Of a DNA stretch of 64,000 bases, positions 24,590 through 36,734 are shown piece after piece. Where the stretch lies: positions 65,001-129,000 of the forward strand of contig CAMXCT020001036.1 in NCBI GenBank assembly GCA_947184155.2. Direction: 5' to 3'. The number at the start of each line of letters is the position of its first letter. Within the stretch, counting starts at the first letter, position 1. Source of the DNA: Cladocopium goreaui. Its lineage: Eukaryota > Sar > Dinophyceae > Suessiales > Symbiodiniaceae. Under the pieces are notes generated by a model. That model saw only the letters and a list, made by a program, of their open reading frames with translations. It was not told the DNA's origin and ran no database searches. A program made the position numbers and the translations under genes.

Positions 24590-25660
24590 AAAATCCGATT
24601 CTAAAATAGATGATTTATGATGATTTGGGGGTAGCCCTATTCTAGGAAACCTCTATTATAATTATGTATATCAGTTCAACTGGTATATCAATTCAACTAT
24701 CAACATGGTGAGAAACAACACCTTTAAAACAACTTTTCCATCCAATCATCTACTGTTATCGATGCTATACAATATAATTCTGGAGAAAAGAACATTATAT
24801 ATATAATCTTTATTATCTGGCTTAGGAAATATTATATTATATAATATTACATAATCTGGCTTTGGGAAATATTATATAAGATGGATTTCCCAAAACCAGA
24901 TTGCTTTATCCATAAGTCGACCTAAAGGGATGGTGGATTCCCGATGGGATTGACGACAATCCCCATAGATTGACGACAAGCCCGATATTTTTTGAGGAGC
25001 ATCATGTGGTGATCAGATGTTGTTGGAAGTTTACTAATCAAATTTACTAATCATAGTATGTTGTTAGCATATATCCAAGTGATTTACTAATCATAATTGT
25101 TTTTGTTGGAAACTAAACATACTATGGTTTTCGTAAATTCAAGCAACCAATCTTGGATATTTTTTTAATCCCAAAAAACAATTCCGTTCGCCAAAAACAA
25201 GTCTGAATGCTGGTGAACGTAGATAATCCCATTGATACCAAAAGACTAAAGGATTAGTTTCTACCCATCTAAGATTGACCTAGTTAATTATATGTAATTA
25301 TGTGTAATTATCAATTGTATCCACCATTTTTAGTGAGTTCTAATGCCAATTTTATAGCTCGTCATGTTTACCAACTTTGCCAAGCATTGCACCCCGCGTT
25401 TTGCGCCTCTGAGAGGTAGAAAAAAACGGTCAGGACACGCAGTCCTGCAGCTTGAAAGCTTCACTTTACTGGGATGGGGATTAATGAAGATGAATGAGAA
25501 TAATAATGGGGTATAATTGGGTATAATATTAATCCCAGTAAAGTGGAAGGTTTCACTCATTCATTAATTCCATTAAATTAAATGGGGATTAATCCCTATA
25601 TTAATGGAAATTGATAGGGGGATAATATTGAGATACTAACGGGATAATTATTGGATAATG
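24590..25660. other. No gene supported
   Basis: AT-rich DNA with repeated tctggctt(a/t)gg/attatat words (24770-24900) and short ttactaatcata repeats (25030-25100). Inverted cttcactttactgggat / atcccagtaaagtg words face each other across 25457-25545. Confidence 0.4.
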
Positions 25661-25668
25661 ATTGGATT

Positions 25669-25785
25669 TACCCTCCGGTGTCAAACGTGGCAAGGGGAAA
25701 CATCCCCAACTAATAGATGAGTTTATCATTAAGAACTCCATTTATAGGGAATTTTTCATTGCCACGTTTAATGACAACACAGGGT
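25669..25785. mobile_element. Family A MITE, strongly diverged
   Basis: taccctccggtgtcaaacgt to ttaatgacaacacagggta; inner arms acgtggcaa / ttgccacgt pair perfectly. Confidence 0.6.
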
Positions 25786-26328
25786 ATCCCATAAATCCTT
25801 CAGATACATTCAGATGGGGTGTTTTCTTGTATACTAACTTGGTGGAAAACTGATACTGTATGCAGCAGATATGTCTATTCAGCTATAGTATATAGGTGAA
25901 CAACTAAGCCATTTGCCTAATTGATTTTTTGAACAATCCTCCATTTTTCGGAACGACTTTGTCATGGTGGTTTTACTGGTTAAACTGTGGATGTTAGGGT
26001 CCCCATGGCAATGTGGAAAACACCCATGGTGTCCTTGCCTATGAATGAAACAAAAAGGCAGCTCTTCTGAGAATTGGTGCAGGAAATGGGAAGACTTAGC
26101 AAATCAAGAGGTTGGAACGTCTCCGAACTACTGAAATGTTTGCCAAGCGAAATTGATTGCAATTTCTGCAGCATCAAAAGTGGCTCAAAGCACCATTTTA
26201 ATTGGTGAAAACCCGACTTATATTGTTTCAACGGCCATTCAATCTAAAATAATCTAAATAGTTCACATTTCTTACTTTGATATGATTTTGATGTAAATCA
26301 ATCTACTGTAAAGATTTAAGCCATTCAG

Positions 26329-26485
26329 TCAATGGGAGATCTTCAGGATCCTAAAATTCAATGGAGCTACGTAAACGTACCATATTTCTGGCCATATTTT
26401 TTTGGGGATATTCCCTTACATAGCCCTTATATAGGCCTTATATATGGTAGGTACCTCCAATTTAGGATTCTGAAATTTCCATTGA
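26329..26485. mobile_element. Family C element
   Basis: tcaatgggagatcttcagg to tctgaaatttccattga. A partial tandem right-end copy follows to ~26573. Confidence 0.75.
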
Positions 26486-27254
26486 CATACACAATCAACA
26501 TATTTCTTTTTTGGGATATTCCCTTACATACACCTTACATACACCTTGCATAGATCTTGCATATGGTAGGCACGTTGCGTCCTGCGCTCAATGCGGGCAT
26601 CTCTTGCCAATTCTCATCATCAAGGTGCGGCTGATAGTGTTGTCCTTGGCCCATTGCCTACCCTGCGGAGAAAATTTGTTGGGGTAAACCATGGGGAAAC
26701 CCAGATGGGGGTATGGTTAGGGTTAATGATGGTTAATGATCATTAATAGTGAATGGTCAATGAAAAAAATGATGGTTAAATGGTTTATGATTACAACAGT
26801 GATTTGGGGCTTTCCTAAGTCATGGGGGTAGCCCATTCTATATCTAAATCATCGATAGATGGGACACCATCCAGCAGCTCGCGGCTCGCGGGTATCCCAA
26901 GGACCCGCTGGAAGCCCCCATGGATCTTCCGTATTTCTGTTGGTAAAACCTATGGACTTTCATGTGGAACATCAACGATTAAGATTTGTTTTCTTATGTG
27001 GTGTGATTTGCCCCATTTCATGTTTTTGAAACACCACATTTAAAAAATATGGAAAACCCATGGTGAATCATCGAACTAAATGGGTCATTAGAGTCGCCAT
27101 CTATGCCAAATTGCGATGCCAAATTACCAGAGGCTACGACCTTGCGATGCCAACAAAAACATGAGACTCCCCTCCAAAATGATGGAACATCACGATGAAA
27201 AAACCAGGAGAAACGTATGGATTTCTCTGGGATTGATACATGAGTTATGACAAC

Positions 27255-27362
27255 TAAGTTGGTTTTACAACTTGTAGGGTTTATGGGGATATAGAGTAAC
27301 TATAGTTTATGGGGTTTGTAAACCAACAAACAGAACCGCCGTGTCGTGCCAACCTTGTGGGA
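27255..27362. mobile_element. Family D MITE remnant
   Basis: ctaagttggttttac...gggtttgtaaaccaac with decayed termini. Confidence 0.45.
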
Positions 27363-27377
27363 ATATCCAACAATACA

Positions 27378-27484
27378 TACCCTCTGGTAAACTAACATAG
27401 CTATGGAAAATCACCATTTTTAATGGGAAACCTCACTATTTCTATGGCCATTTTCAATAGCAAACTGTTAGTTTACCAGAGGGT
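27378..27484. mobile_element. Family A MITE
   Basis: taccctctggtaaactaaca to gttagtttaccagagggta. The right arm carries AGC-AAAC-TGTTAG. Confidence 0.92.
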
Positions 27485-27489
27485 ATGAT

Positions 27490-28810
27490 CATGGATAATT
27501 ATGGACATGTAATGAGACTATAATGGGAATATCCATCTGGAATATCCGGAAATTCAGATTGAACATATTTTTTTTTTGGTAACCACTGAAGGATGGGATT
27601 GAACCGATGTTTGGGTGATCATGGGATTTTACCAACCGTCGCTATTGTCGTTGTCAACTGGAAGCCGATTTCCCCCATTTACTTCGATGATAAAAACGGT
27701 GTAGAAAACAAACATCACGGTGATGTTCCGCAAAGTGTGACATTGACCATAGGCCATCCAATGCATGTCTTTTTTGTTTTTTTTCGGGAGTTTATGATAA
27801 AATAGGGATCCATCAATGGATTTAGCCATCAATGATAGGTAGCCATAAAAAAAACCAATGAATACGTAGGTGATGGGGAATTCACCAACCAACTATTGGG
27901 TTCAACTGAGAAAAGAACAGGTTTAAGCGTCCAGAATGGGGTTTAAGAAACCGGGTGTATCTGACTCAATTTTCGATCGGGGAAAAAGGGGTTGACGAAA
28001 AAGGGGAAACATTAGTAGCGGATACTGCTATCAATGGCATTTTTTTTCTAACCAACACATATCACTCATATCCTCAATAATAAGCCATTGCCACATACAT
28101 TTATGCAATATTTAGTACGAAGTTATATACTTGTGCCATAATGTGGTAAGTATTTTGGTAAGTAATTGTATTTGCTAATAATAATATGATAATTGATATG
28201 GGATATTTGGGTCTGTCTGGAAATGTGGTGTTTATCACTCATATATTATGGACATGTTGATAGGAAAAATTGTGATCAAGCATTGGACGGAATAGGGTAT
28301 CCAAATTTCAGACGAACCCATTCAACTAACACCTTCCAAAGAATTGGGTTTAAACATTCCTATCTGGAGATCTTGACACCAGTGATATGGGTACACTTTA
28401 TATAATCCCATATGTCCTCTAAAGAACAAAAACATAGATTCATATTCAACCAGGGTGTCCAGGGTTCGATGGGTTGGGGATTTGTTATTTTGCTGAGCTC
28501 TGCTGCCAACAACTTCGTTCCAGCCTGTGCTGAAATTCACGAGTTCGGGCATGAAACTAGTCCCGAAACTGGTCAGGAAGTCTTCAATTTTTTTGCCCCT
28601 TCGGTTTGCTGACCAGCACCAACCCTACAGTACCTGTGGTATCCCGCGAGGCAAGTTGACCCATCTCTGCGTCATGGGCACCCATGGTTCAAGCACCTCG
28701 TTTCTGGTGTGCTAACTCCCCTGGATTCGCGAATCATCCTATGGCCCTATGGATTCTCTATGATCGATTCTGAAATCTCCATTTTGGGTCAAATCTCCAT
28801 TCTGATAGGT
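27490..28810. other. Unassigned stretch, no supported gene
   Basis: Balanced-composition DNA with several 60-90-codon open frames on both strands (e.g. 27593-27805, 28193-28612) and no recognisable motif. Exons could be hidden here, but I cannot support one. Confidence 0.35.
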
Positions 28811-28818
28811 GATAGGTT

Positions 28819-28924
28819 TACCCTCTGGCAAACTAACATAACTATGGAAAATCACCATTTTCAATAGGTAAATCCACTATAAATCACCATTTTCAAGAGC
28901 TATATAACAAATTACCAGAGGGTA
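28819..28924. mobile_element. Family A MITE
   Basis: taccctctggcaaactaaca to acaaattaccagagggta. Confidence 0.9.
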
Positions 28925-29267
28925 GTCCGTTCCACGGTCTGGCATGCATCACGGAACATCATGGCCCGTCACCCTGTTGAGCCCAGTTGCCGCGATTGTA
29001 GAGGAGAAACCTTGGGCATAGAACAGAACGAAGCAAAAACAATACGATTTCACGGGAATCAAACAACAATGACAAAGACGGAGAAGAAGAAGGACGACGA
29101 CGCCGACGACTTTAACAAGAACAAGTGGGGATATCTGAGCCCAAGAAACGGAATCATTCAGCAGAAACGAGGATAGGAAGACCCGAAATGGTGAATGCAA
29201 TGAACTGTCTGGTTCCTGCAAAAATCATTATAGTTCTTAGTTTACATTCAGAATTGCTAGTTGATTT

Positions 29268-29392
29268 ACAGGATGGTACCCGCCAGTTCTACGTCGGCTT
29301 GTAATCCCCATTAACTTCGATATAACCCCCATAAGCACCAGTGATTGGAGTTATAAACGAACTTAGCTAACTATGGGGGCGCCACTCTCTAT
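29268..29392. mobile_element. Family D MITE
   Basis: acaggatggtacccgccag to aactatgggggcgccact. It keeps AAC-TA-TGGGG, the plain form of the site changed near 40015 and 60640. Confidence 0.75.
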
Positions 29393-29696
29393 GCATTTGT
29401 CTTCATAAAATTGGTACATACCCAGGTTTTGCGTTTTATAATGTTTTGTTGGTCGGACCAAAATTCCACTACTTGCACCACATGTTTGTTTGATCAACCT
29501 CTTGACCACTTCTTGTAATCTCAACCCTGGATTTATAACGTCCTGGACAGTTCAATGGGGAAGATACCATTTCAATAGCGGCTTATCATATAGGTTAATT
29601 ACTATTTGGAAGTACCATTAAACAAACAATCTAAACAGCAAATGATCATAAATGATCAGGAGTAACCAGCTGGGCTACAGCCCTAAGAAACCAGGA

Positions 29697-29806
29697 TACC
29701 CTCTGGTAAACTAACATAGCAAACTGGAAAATCACCACTTTTAATGGGTAAATCAACGAACTAAATGGCCATTTTCAATAGCTATGTAACAAATTACCAG
29801 AGGGTA
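29697..29806. mobile_element. Family A MITE with two TA-replacement sites
   Basis: taccctctggtaaactaaca to acaaattaccagagggta. It reads AGC-AAAC-TGG and AAC-GAAC-TAAAT at positions that are TA in sister copies. Confidence 0.92.
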
Positions 29807-29822
29807 GATCCTAATCCGTCCA

Positions 29823-29980
29823 TTACTCGGGCTTGACTTTGTTGAGTTTCAACCTGCCGATGGGACCCACATCGTACCGAGGTGCTCGATAGATTCGAAG
29901 TTTTGGGGCGGAATGCCTTCGCGCAAGCGGTGAATTCTTCGTCTCTAATGGGTGATGCCCTTCGGTGTCATCAAAGATGG
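29823..29980 (-). CDS. Possible terminal exon of the same minus-strand gene
   Basis: The acceptor-like gattttccag (up to 29981) is followed on the minus strand by an open frame IFDDTEGHHPLETKNSP...PRYDVGPIGRLKLNKVKPE and a TAA at 29825-29823. It lies ~205 bp downstream of the protease-like exon, and the intervening intron contains a family B MITE. The phase does not match the gtaaat donor of that exon (phase 0 joining would stop after 11 codons). Either another donor is used or the two exons are unrelated. The Arg/Lys-rich C-terminus has no recognised motif. Confidence 0.3.
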
Positions 29981-30039
29981 CTGGAAAATCCGCCATTGAT
30001 ATTATTCCGTGATGTTCCCATTCAAACCTCCATTTATAA

Positions 30040-30153
30040 ATTGGTTGGTGGTATACCTACCCCTCTGAAAAATATGAGTTCGTCAGTTGGGATTATTATT
30101 CCCAACTGAATGGAAAGTCATTCAAAATTCCATGGTTCCAAACCACCAACCAG
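30040..30153. mobile_element. Family B MITE
   Basis: tggttggtggtatacctac to caaaccaccaaccag. Its flanks (cccattcaaacctccattta and cccattcaaaccaccattta) are near-duplicates ~130 bp apart. Confidence 0.88.
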
Positions 30154-30185
30154 TACAGGATTTTCCCATTCAAACCACCATTTAC

Positions 30186-30599
30186 AAAGGAGTGTCCGTA
30201 GTCGCCGGTGACGACGTTTCCCTTGTTGAACACGTAGTCGAACTCGCTGTCGTCGTTTGTGCCGAACAGCACGGCGTCGCCCCGTCGCACCATTCCCTCG
30301 AGGAAACACACCTTGCCATCCATGGAGAAGATTGGGCTGGAGCAGGTGACGTGGTGCGCGGTGGCGAACCCGATTTTCCCGGTACGCAACCTGACGGCGA
30401 ACCCGGTACCGACAGTCAAACCAAAAAGTGTAAGTGTGTAGACAACGCGGTCGGCGACGACGTCGGACATGAACGGAGACAAGTCGTCGATGGGCTCGGG
30501 CCACAAGCGGCCGCTGACGTAGCCGACGAGGCTGCTGATCATGCACTTGGCGGCGTAGAAAGGAGTGTCCAACTTGCCATGTTTCCCGGGTCCCCCAAT
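30186..30599 (-). CDS. Exon of a possible chymotrypsin-like (PA clan) protease, or a viral relic
   Basis: A 414-bp (138-codon) GC-rich open exon with an acceptor (cttccgcag) at 30602-30600 and a donor (gtaaat) at 30185, phase 0 at both ends. It begins IGGPGKHGKLDTPFYAAK. The segment TVGTGFAVRLRTG...FATAHHV fits the beta-barrel plus catalytic-His region (G-T-G-F...T-A-x-H) of trypsin-like proteases. NDDSEFDYV, about 40 residues later, fits the Asp region. A nucleophile motif (GDSG or GxCG) is not in this exon; TGDYGHSF is the nearest resemblance. It could be a host HtrA-like protein or an endogenised fragment of an RNA-virus polyprotein. A 12-bp direct repeat (aaaggagtgtcc) is present at 30186-30197 and 30559-30570. 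Confidence 0.5.
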
Positions 30600-30705
30600 C
30601 TGCGGAAGGTTTCTTGAAATGGGGGATCTCCAAGTCACCATGAGTTTCCATGGGTTTCCCCCATTCTAAGTTTGGATGATTGAAATAGCGATAACTAGTT
30701 TCAAT

Positions 30706-30800
30706 ACTAATATATAATATATAATATATAATATATAATATATAATATATAATATATAATATATAATATATAATATATGATATATAATATAATATAATGT
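30706..30800. repeat. (TATAATA)n microsatellite
   Basis: Twelve or so ataatat/tataata units; the open frames through it are artefacts. Confidence 0.95.
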
Positions 30801-30983
30801 GTATATATAAATACATAATACCCCCAGTTTTCTTCCAAAATATGTGTCAATACTAGTCGAAGTTTGGATGAGGGGCTACCACTCATCTTTAGGCACATGC
30901 GCCTTCAAAAGGGGGTAGCTTGAAGAGAAAGGGAAGCCAACAAGATAGAGAAGTTGCAAAGGAATAAATGGAGCAAAAGGAAC

Positions 30984-31078
30984 CTGGTGGTTTCAACCCC
31001 TCTGAAAAATATTAGTCAATGGGAAGGATTATCCCATATACTATGGAAAAAAAAACATGTTCCAAACCACCAACCAGG
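30984..31078. mobile_element. Family B MITE, compact
   Basis: ctggtggtttcaacccctc to caaaccaccaaccag. It reads ATATTAGTCAATGG, lacking the gttc found in most copies. Confidence 0.8.
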
Positions 31079-31346
31079 AACAATAGAGAAAAAAAAAACG
31101 AAACTGAAGGACTAAACTTACTGGTGCTTAGTAGGGAATGAGGGAATGATCCACAATAACTATTAATTAATAATCGTCCCATTCCCCCATTCCCGATTAA
31201 GCCTAAGCACCATCAAGTAAGCCAAGTAAAGCTTGCAATCACCAGGGTGATGTAACAACGTGCGATCCGTGATCCTCTAGGGGCAGCTGTTGTTTTTTTT
31301 TCCATACCGTCATGGATGGTGTCGATATGTTTTCATTCATGAATCA

Positions 31347-31453
31347 GGGTAAACTATAGTAGTTCCCAAAGCTGAATTGAGGCTATTTTGGATAGTTACA
31401 CCTACGAATCAATTTTCCAGTGAGGGAGAACAGTGAGGTCGTTATAATTCACC
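31347..31453. mobile_element. Family H element, diverged
   Basis: cagggtaaactatagtag...ggctattttggatag...cagtgaggtcgttataattcacc. Confidence 0.5.
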
Positions 31454-31459
31454 TGATGA

Positions 31460-32420
31460 CTGGAGGATTTTGAGGGTAACAAAACCATACACGGATGATC
31501 TAGGGTTGGCTAAGTGGCTAGGGTACAAATGCCTGGACTTTGGATTTTTTGTTGCCTACCAAATCCTTCAAGAAACACCGGGGGACCATGTGGTGTGATG
31601 GGGGCTACCATGGGCTACCCATCTCGGAGGTGCTTTCCACTTAGTTCTCCTAGGTATACATGGACTGTTGTGCATTGGGCATATTGGACATGGTGTTTAA
31701 GCTCTTAACTGCAATCATCCAAGTTGCAGTTCTCATTGAGAATGAAACACCTTCGAAACACCTTCGAAACACCTTCGAAACACTGGATTACCTTCAAGGC
31801 GTCAAAGGCTTGAATGCAAATAATGCAAATCTCAGCTTACTTGTTAGTTGAGTGATTTGAACATCTTGTAGATGCTGTGTTGTTCTCATCATGCTCCAAT
31901 GGTATTGCCATTTATGGCTTCATAATCAACCCTGACGATTAGATTGTGGGGCTTAGCCCCTGAAGAGTCATAATTTCCTTTCACAATTGGTATATTGATA
32001 AAGTGGGGGTTTGGCAAAATTCTGCGTTAACATTACTATATATATATATATAATCCAATCATGAACCGTTTAACTCATTTAACTATCATTCAACCACTAA
32101 TTTCGCGCTTGGTTTAGCCACGGTCTCCCTTCCTAAACGACCGACAACAGCGCACCCAGAAGCTCCGAAACTCGTCGGTAGATTTCTTGGATCAAAGGAT
32201 CACGAAGACAATGACCTTTTTGGATCAGAGGTGCCCCTTTTTTTTTGGCGAACAATTGGTGTAGCCTCTGGTATGCAAAAACTATGGAAAATCACCGTCA
32301 AATTAATAGGTACATCAAGAATAACCTGCTATATCACACATGCAGTAAGTTTCGACAAGCAAAGCTCTAGACGCCTGCCGTGAGGCCCCATCTTATGCCA
32401 TACTTCAAGGATCCAATGTG
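31460..32420. other. Unassigned stretch
   Basis: Contains four tandem ccttcgaaaca units (31750-31784), a (TA)n run near 32040 and a family A left-arm fragment near 32265-32345. No gene is supported. Confidence 0.4.
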
Positions 32421-32423
32421 GAT

Positions 32424-32540
32424 TGCCCTCTGGTAAACATGCAAACAACGATGGAAAATCACAATCTTTAAGTTCGGTAAGTCAACGAACTAAATGGGTC
32501 ATTTTCCATAGCTAGGTAACAGTCCAGTCCCCAGAGGGTC
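32424..32540. mobile_element. Family A MITE, diverged
   Basis: tgccctctggtaaacatgca to ccccagagggtca; shows AAC-GAAC-TAAAT. Confidence 0.75.
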
Positions 32541-32549
32541 ACTATGGTG

Positions 32550-33150
32550 AATCAACTTTGGTGGTAGATATCTATGGAACTATAAATAACAAATAATGGA
32601 TATAATGGGATGAACACTTGATATCTATCATAAACCATAGATATCTATCATAAACCATAGTTCCAAGGGATGATTTGCCATGGTTTTCTTTCCCTTGTAA
32701 TCATCAACACTAAGCATCATCCCTAAATATCTATGCTTAATGTTGATGATTTTCAAGGGATTCACTGACAAAAATACTGGATGAGCTGATGAGCCATTGA
32801 GCATCAATGATAGGGATTTAATCTCAGTTGATTGATGATAAAAAACGGGTTCGGTGAACTGACAAAAATGAGCATTTGACCCTGGTTGATGCGTGATTTA
32901 ATGAGAATTGAGCCATTCATAGGGGTCATCCATCATGCATGGCATACCCATCATGACCATCCATCTTTTTGGGTGAGTTTAACTTGTTTAACCATTGAAA
33001 AAAGGGTGATCTAGTGGGATATGAATGGAAAAAATCACGGGATTAATGGGGATAAATGTGATATGTAACTGGGGCTTGAATGTGTGAGAACCGTTGTACC
33101 ATGGAGTGGCCAAACCTGAATGTATAGGGTTTCGATGTAAACATCAATAT
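32550..33150. other. No gene supported
   Basis: Direct repeats tatctatcataaaccatag (32622 and 32640 area) and inverted cccttg...caaggga words around 32690-32760; otherwise featureless. Confidence 0.4.
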
Positions 33151-33154
33151 GATG

Positions 33155-33270
33155 TACCCTCTGGTTGTTTAACATAGCCATGGAAAATGGCATAAAATGG
33201 CCCATTTATAGATGGTGTACCTATTACAAAAAGGTGATTTTCCATGGCTATGTTAAATGACCAGATGGTA
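33155..33270. mobile_element. Family A MITE
   Basis: taccctctggttgtttaaca to gttaaatgaccagatggta. Confidence 0.85.
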
Positions 33271-33644
33271 ATACTAAAAGCAAGGTTTCGTTTCGTAGGT
33301 TTCGTTTCGGGGGAAGGCAGTGTTGTTAAACGGCAGTGGTGAGTTCATGTTTCAAAATCCATCGGACACAATGGGGCGATATCGTGAGTCAGGACACACA
33401 AAAAAAGAATCCAACATATGATTATAGAGAAGTCACTTTGATAGAATCAAACCATTTTTTGAAAGGGTCATTGAGGATCCTCCAGTATTTCTCTTGCAGT
33501 CATGTGTCACTTCTCTATTTACAAGCTCCAAACTTCACGACTGTTAGTGATCACCAGTTCAGGTGCAAAATCTCCTGGACAGTTTCCACCATCCATGATG
33601 ACCAACTTGTCTAAGCAAATATTGAAATTTCATCAATATCCCAT

Positions 33645-33888
33645 CTGGTTGGTGGTGTACCTACCCCTCTGAAAAATGATGGAGTTCGTCAGTTGGGAAG
33701 GATAACATCCCATATATATATATATGTATACCATCTGTTTATTTAACATAGCCATGGAAAGATCCACCATTTTTAAGAACGGTAAACCATCTATTTCTAT
33801 GGTCCATCTATACCATGGCTATGTTAGTCATAACCAGAGGGTATATGGAAAATCATAAGTTATTCATGTTCCAGTCACCACCAACCAG
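33645..33888. mobile_element. Family B MITE containing a nested family A MITE
   Basis: ctggttggtggtgtaccta to cagtcaccaccaaccag, interrupted at 33729-33843 by a complete family A copy. The length is about double the family norm for that reason. Confidence 0.9.
33729..33843. mobile_element. Family A MITE nested in family B
   Basis: taccatctgtttatttaaca to agtcataaccagagggta, sitting in a (TA)n tract inside the host element. Confidence 0.9.
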
Positions 33889-34297
33889 CCATAGAATATC
33901 CACATAATTCTGAGTTGTTCACCTAGTTTACCTACCCCCATTGGCCCATTGGCTTGCTGCGTCTCAACATTCTAACCACCAAACAGCCTGTACTTCCACT
34001 TATTTGGTATATACATGTGTATATATTATATATATAATCGGAATCAATCAATATCAATCATATAGTATACATATTGAATCTATACATATACAACCATATA
34101 CATATCATATGTAGGTATGAAGCATAACCATGGAAATACCCTGCTCTGTTTTCGTGGCTTAAGGAAGATCCCCAGTTCGGTTACATTATCATGATCCCAA
34201 TTTTTTGTAGAGTATAGCCCTCGAAGTATGTATATTAACATATTATTTTTTTGTGTACGATACACTATTTTCGAATGAACCAAAATCATCAATCAAC

Positions 34298-34412
34298 TAC
34301 CCTCTGGTAATTTAACATAGCTATAAAAAAATCACAATTTTTAATGGGAAAACTCACTATTTCAATGGCCATTTTCTATGTCGCAAACTGTAAACGTTTA
34401 CCAGGCCGGGTA
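34298..34412. mobile_element. Family A MITE
   Basis: taccctctggtaatttaaca to aaacgtttaccaggccgggta; right arm GC-AAAC-TGTAAACG. Confidence 0.8.
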
Positions 34413-34729
34413 TTACGATACAATTCATCAAGTCCTCATGTTTCTGTTGAGTAAAAAAATCTACATTACTGTTGATCATTGATGATTCCAATCCCCATAT
34501 TAATATTTCATGGCTCAGAAAAAAACAGGGTCAAAGCTCCATAAATCCAAATGATTTTCGTCATGATGAAACGCGAGTTAAATCATCAACCAACTGGGTT
34601 GGAAAAATCCCCCAGTTAATTTCATGATGAATTATATAATGTAAACATGCCCTATTAAAAAAAGACCATGGTTGCATATCGTTGCCAATGTTTTGTCAGA
34701 TCCCAACTGTTGGTTCACTTTTTCAGACT

Positions 34730-34825
34730 CTGGTGCAATAACCATCTTGAAAAATATGAGTTCGTCAATGGGAAGGATGACATCCCATATGAAATGGAAA
34801 AAAAATGTTCCAAACCACCAACCAG
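34730..34825. mobile_element. Family B MITE
   Basis: ctggtgcaataaccatcttg to caaaccaccaaccag. It is the same subfamily as the LINE target (gggaaggatgacatccc). Confidence 0.85.
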
Positions 34826-35034
34826 CATTCATAGTTGATTTGCCTTTAAAAAATGCTGATGTTCCATTGTAATATTAGATTCATCATTGATTATGATCCC
34901 ACTATGGTATGGAAAAATCACCATTAAAAAAATGCCTCCGTACCATCTCTTGGGTGATTTTCATGGTGATTTTCCATAATCCATTAATATTAAACATTAG
35001 TGTAAACGTAAACATTCCTCTACTGTTTAAACTT

Positions 35035-35141
35035 TACCCTCTGGTAAACTAACATAACTATGGAAAATCACCATGTCTAATGGGAAATGTCACTATAAAT
35101 CACCATTTTCAATAGCAAACTGTTGACATAACCAGAGGGTA
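35035..35141. mobile_element. Family A MITE
   Basis: taccctctggtaaactaaca to gttgacataaccagagggta; right arm AGC-AAAC-TGTTG. Confidence 0.88.
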
Positions 35142-35144
35142 AAT

Positions 35145-36060
35145 ATCCCGACTTGGCCTCCGCACTCTTTTCACAATCCACCTTGTTCACGTCCCGCTCT
35201 TCTGGCCTTGCTGGGAAACAATCGTCAAGGTCTTGGGAGGCAATGAATGGGGCTTAACCTAACCATACCATGTGGTATAATAGTATTGGATAACCAACAA
35301 CATATAGTATGACTTATATAACAAACAAAAAATATTGGATAACCCAACTAGTATAGCTTATATAACCAACAAAAAATATTGAATATCATAGTAATGTTTA
35401 AGCAACAAAAAAATGTGGGAAATGTAATAGTGGATATAGTGGGGTATGGAAAACTGTAGTGGGAATAACATGGCGTACCCTACACAAAATATGGGAAAAA
35501 TAATAGTGGGATATGACAATATATAGTCGGAATAACTAGTAGTGATGATTCACATAGTGAGAAGGGGATAAATCATAGGGATGTCGTGAGATATAGTGGA
35601 CTATACCATCCGGTAATCAAACAGGGCAATGGAAAATCCACCTTTTTTTCAGATCAGTTGCCCAGCTAGAGACCTCCGTGTATGAAGGATTTCCCGCTTT
35701 GTTGATCCCCTGACCGACCACATCAACTTGTATGGCTCCCATCCAGATCTTTGGTTGTTCAATGCTCCATGGGAATTTCCTGGTGAAAACCAATTGCCAC
35801 TTCCCCACCAGAGAACTGACCAAAATCACCACGACTATAGACTTCAAATGACATCAACGCCTAAATTTTGGTGGGATTTCTTGCAGTTTTCCACTTGCCA
35901 CTTCCCCGAAAAAACCACTTGCCACTTCCTGCCAAAGTGCGGGATGTCATCTGGATCCTGCGGAGAGAACGAATGAAAGAATCGGGTATAGCAAGCCATC
36001 AACCATCGTGAGTTCACCCTGAACCATTTAACATGATTTAACTGATTTTTCACCAACAAC
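35145..36060. other. Unassigned stretch, no supported gene
   Basis: Tandem-like words ataaccaac(a/t)ag.atag (35290-35370) and gtagtgggaat (35410-35530), plus a diverged family A left arm near 35604. Two overlapping antisense open frames (35617-35976) are unrecognised. Confidence 0.4.
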
Positions 36061-36061
36061 C

Positions 36062-36175
36062 ATATGGCAGTGTGTCAAAACCAATAGTACCCTTGGTGAA
36101 CATCAAAATAGCTGGGATTTATGGATGTTCATCCCACTAAAAATGGTATTAATAGGTATTGATCCATACCCATAT
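36062..36175. mobile_element. Family G element
   Basis: atatggcagtgtgtcaaaac to attgatccatacccatat. The best-preserved copy. Confidence 0.82.
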
Positions 36176-36497
36176 AACCATGCGATATATCATGGTAACA
36201 CATTTTTTGTATCATCTGGGGACAATCGTGGAAATATCATGGATGTATGGGAAAAACACCAGGCTTGATTTGATGCATGGAGTATGGTCATCCATGCCAG
36301 AGGAATCCCGAAAAAATCATGTCGGGTGAGATCGTTCGCAAGATTCTACGGTAACTTTTTTTTCAGTGGCAAGAGATCACCCCCATGGATGATAAGATAT
36401 AACTAAGATATAGCTGATATAACCAGAGTATAGTCATTTCTGGTGATGAAAACATATCAAAACCACTCTCAAAAGCACTTTTTCACTCCCATCATGA

Positions 36498-36730
36498 CAT
36501 GGAATGGAGCAAGATTCCGGGCGCCACAGAGTGGTTCGGTCGCAGCTGTCGTGCTCTGAACTGTTCATCTTGGATAATGCTTGGATCCTCTGGAAGGGCT
36601 TTGTCCTCGATTGTGGTCCGATTTTATGGTTCTGGGTTCGAAGAAGGCCGTCACCGGAGATCTCCAATAGCGAAGAGGACAGCGACATTGGGGCGGAAAA
36701 AACATGGATCATGGATCTATAGGTAAATTT
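36498..36730. other. Coding-like island of undecided strand
   Basis: This GC-richer block has long open frames on both strands. The plus strand gives ...LDCGPILWFWVRRRPSPEISNSEEDSDIGAEK and the minus strand gives ...SLSSSLLEISGDGLLRTQNHKIG. Neither is recognisable, and splice signals do not decide between them. Confidence 0.2.
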
Positions 36731-36734
36731 CAAA

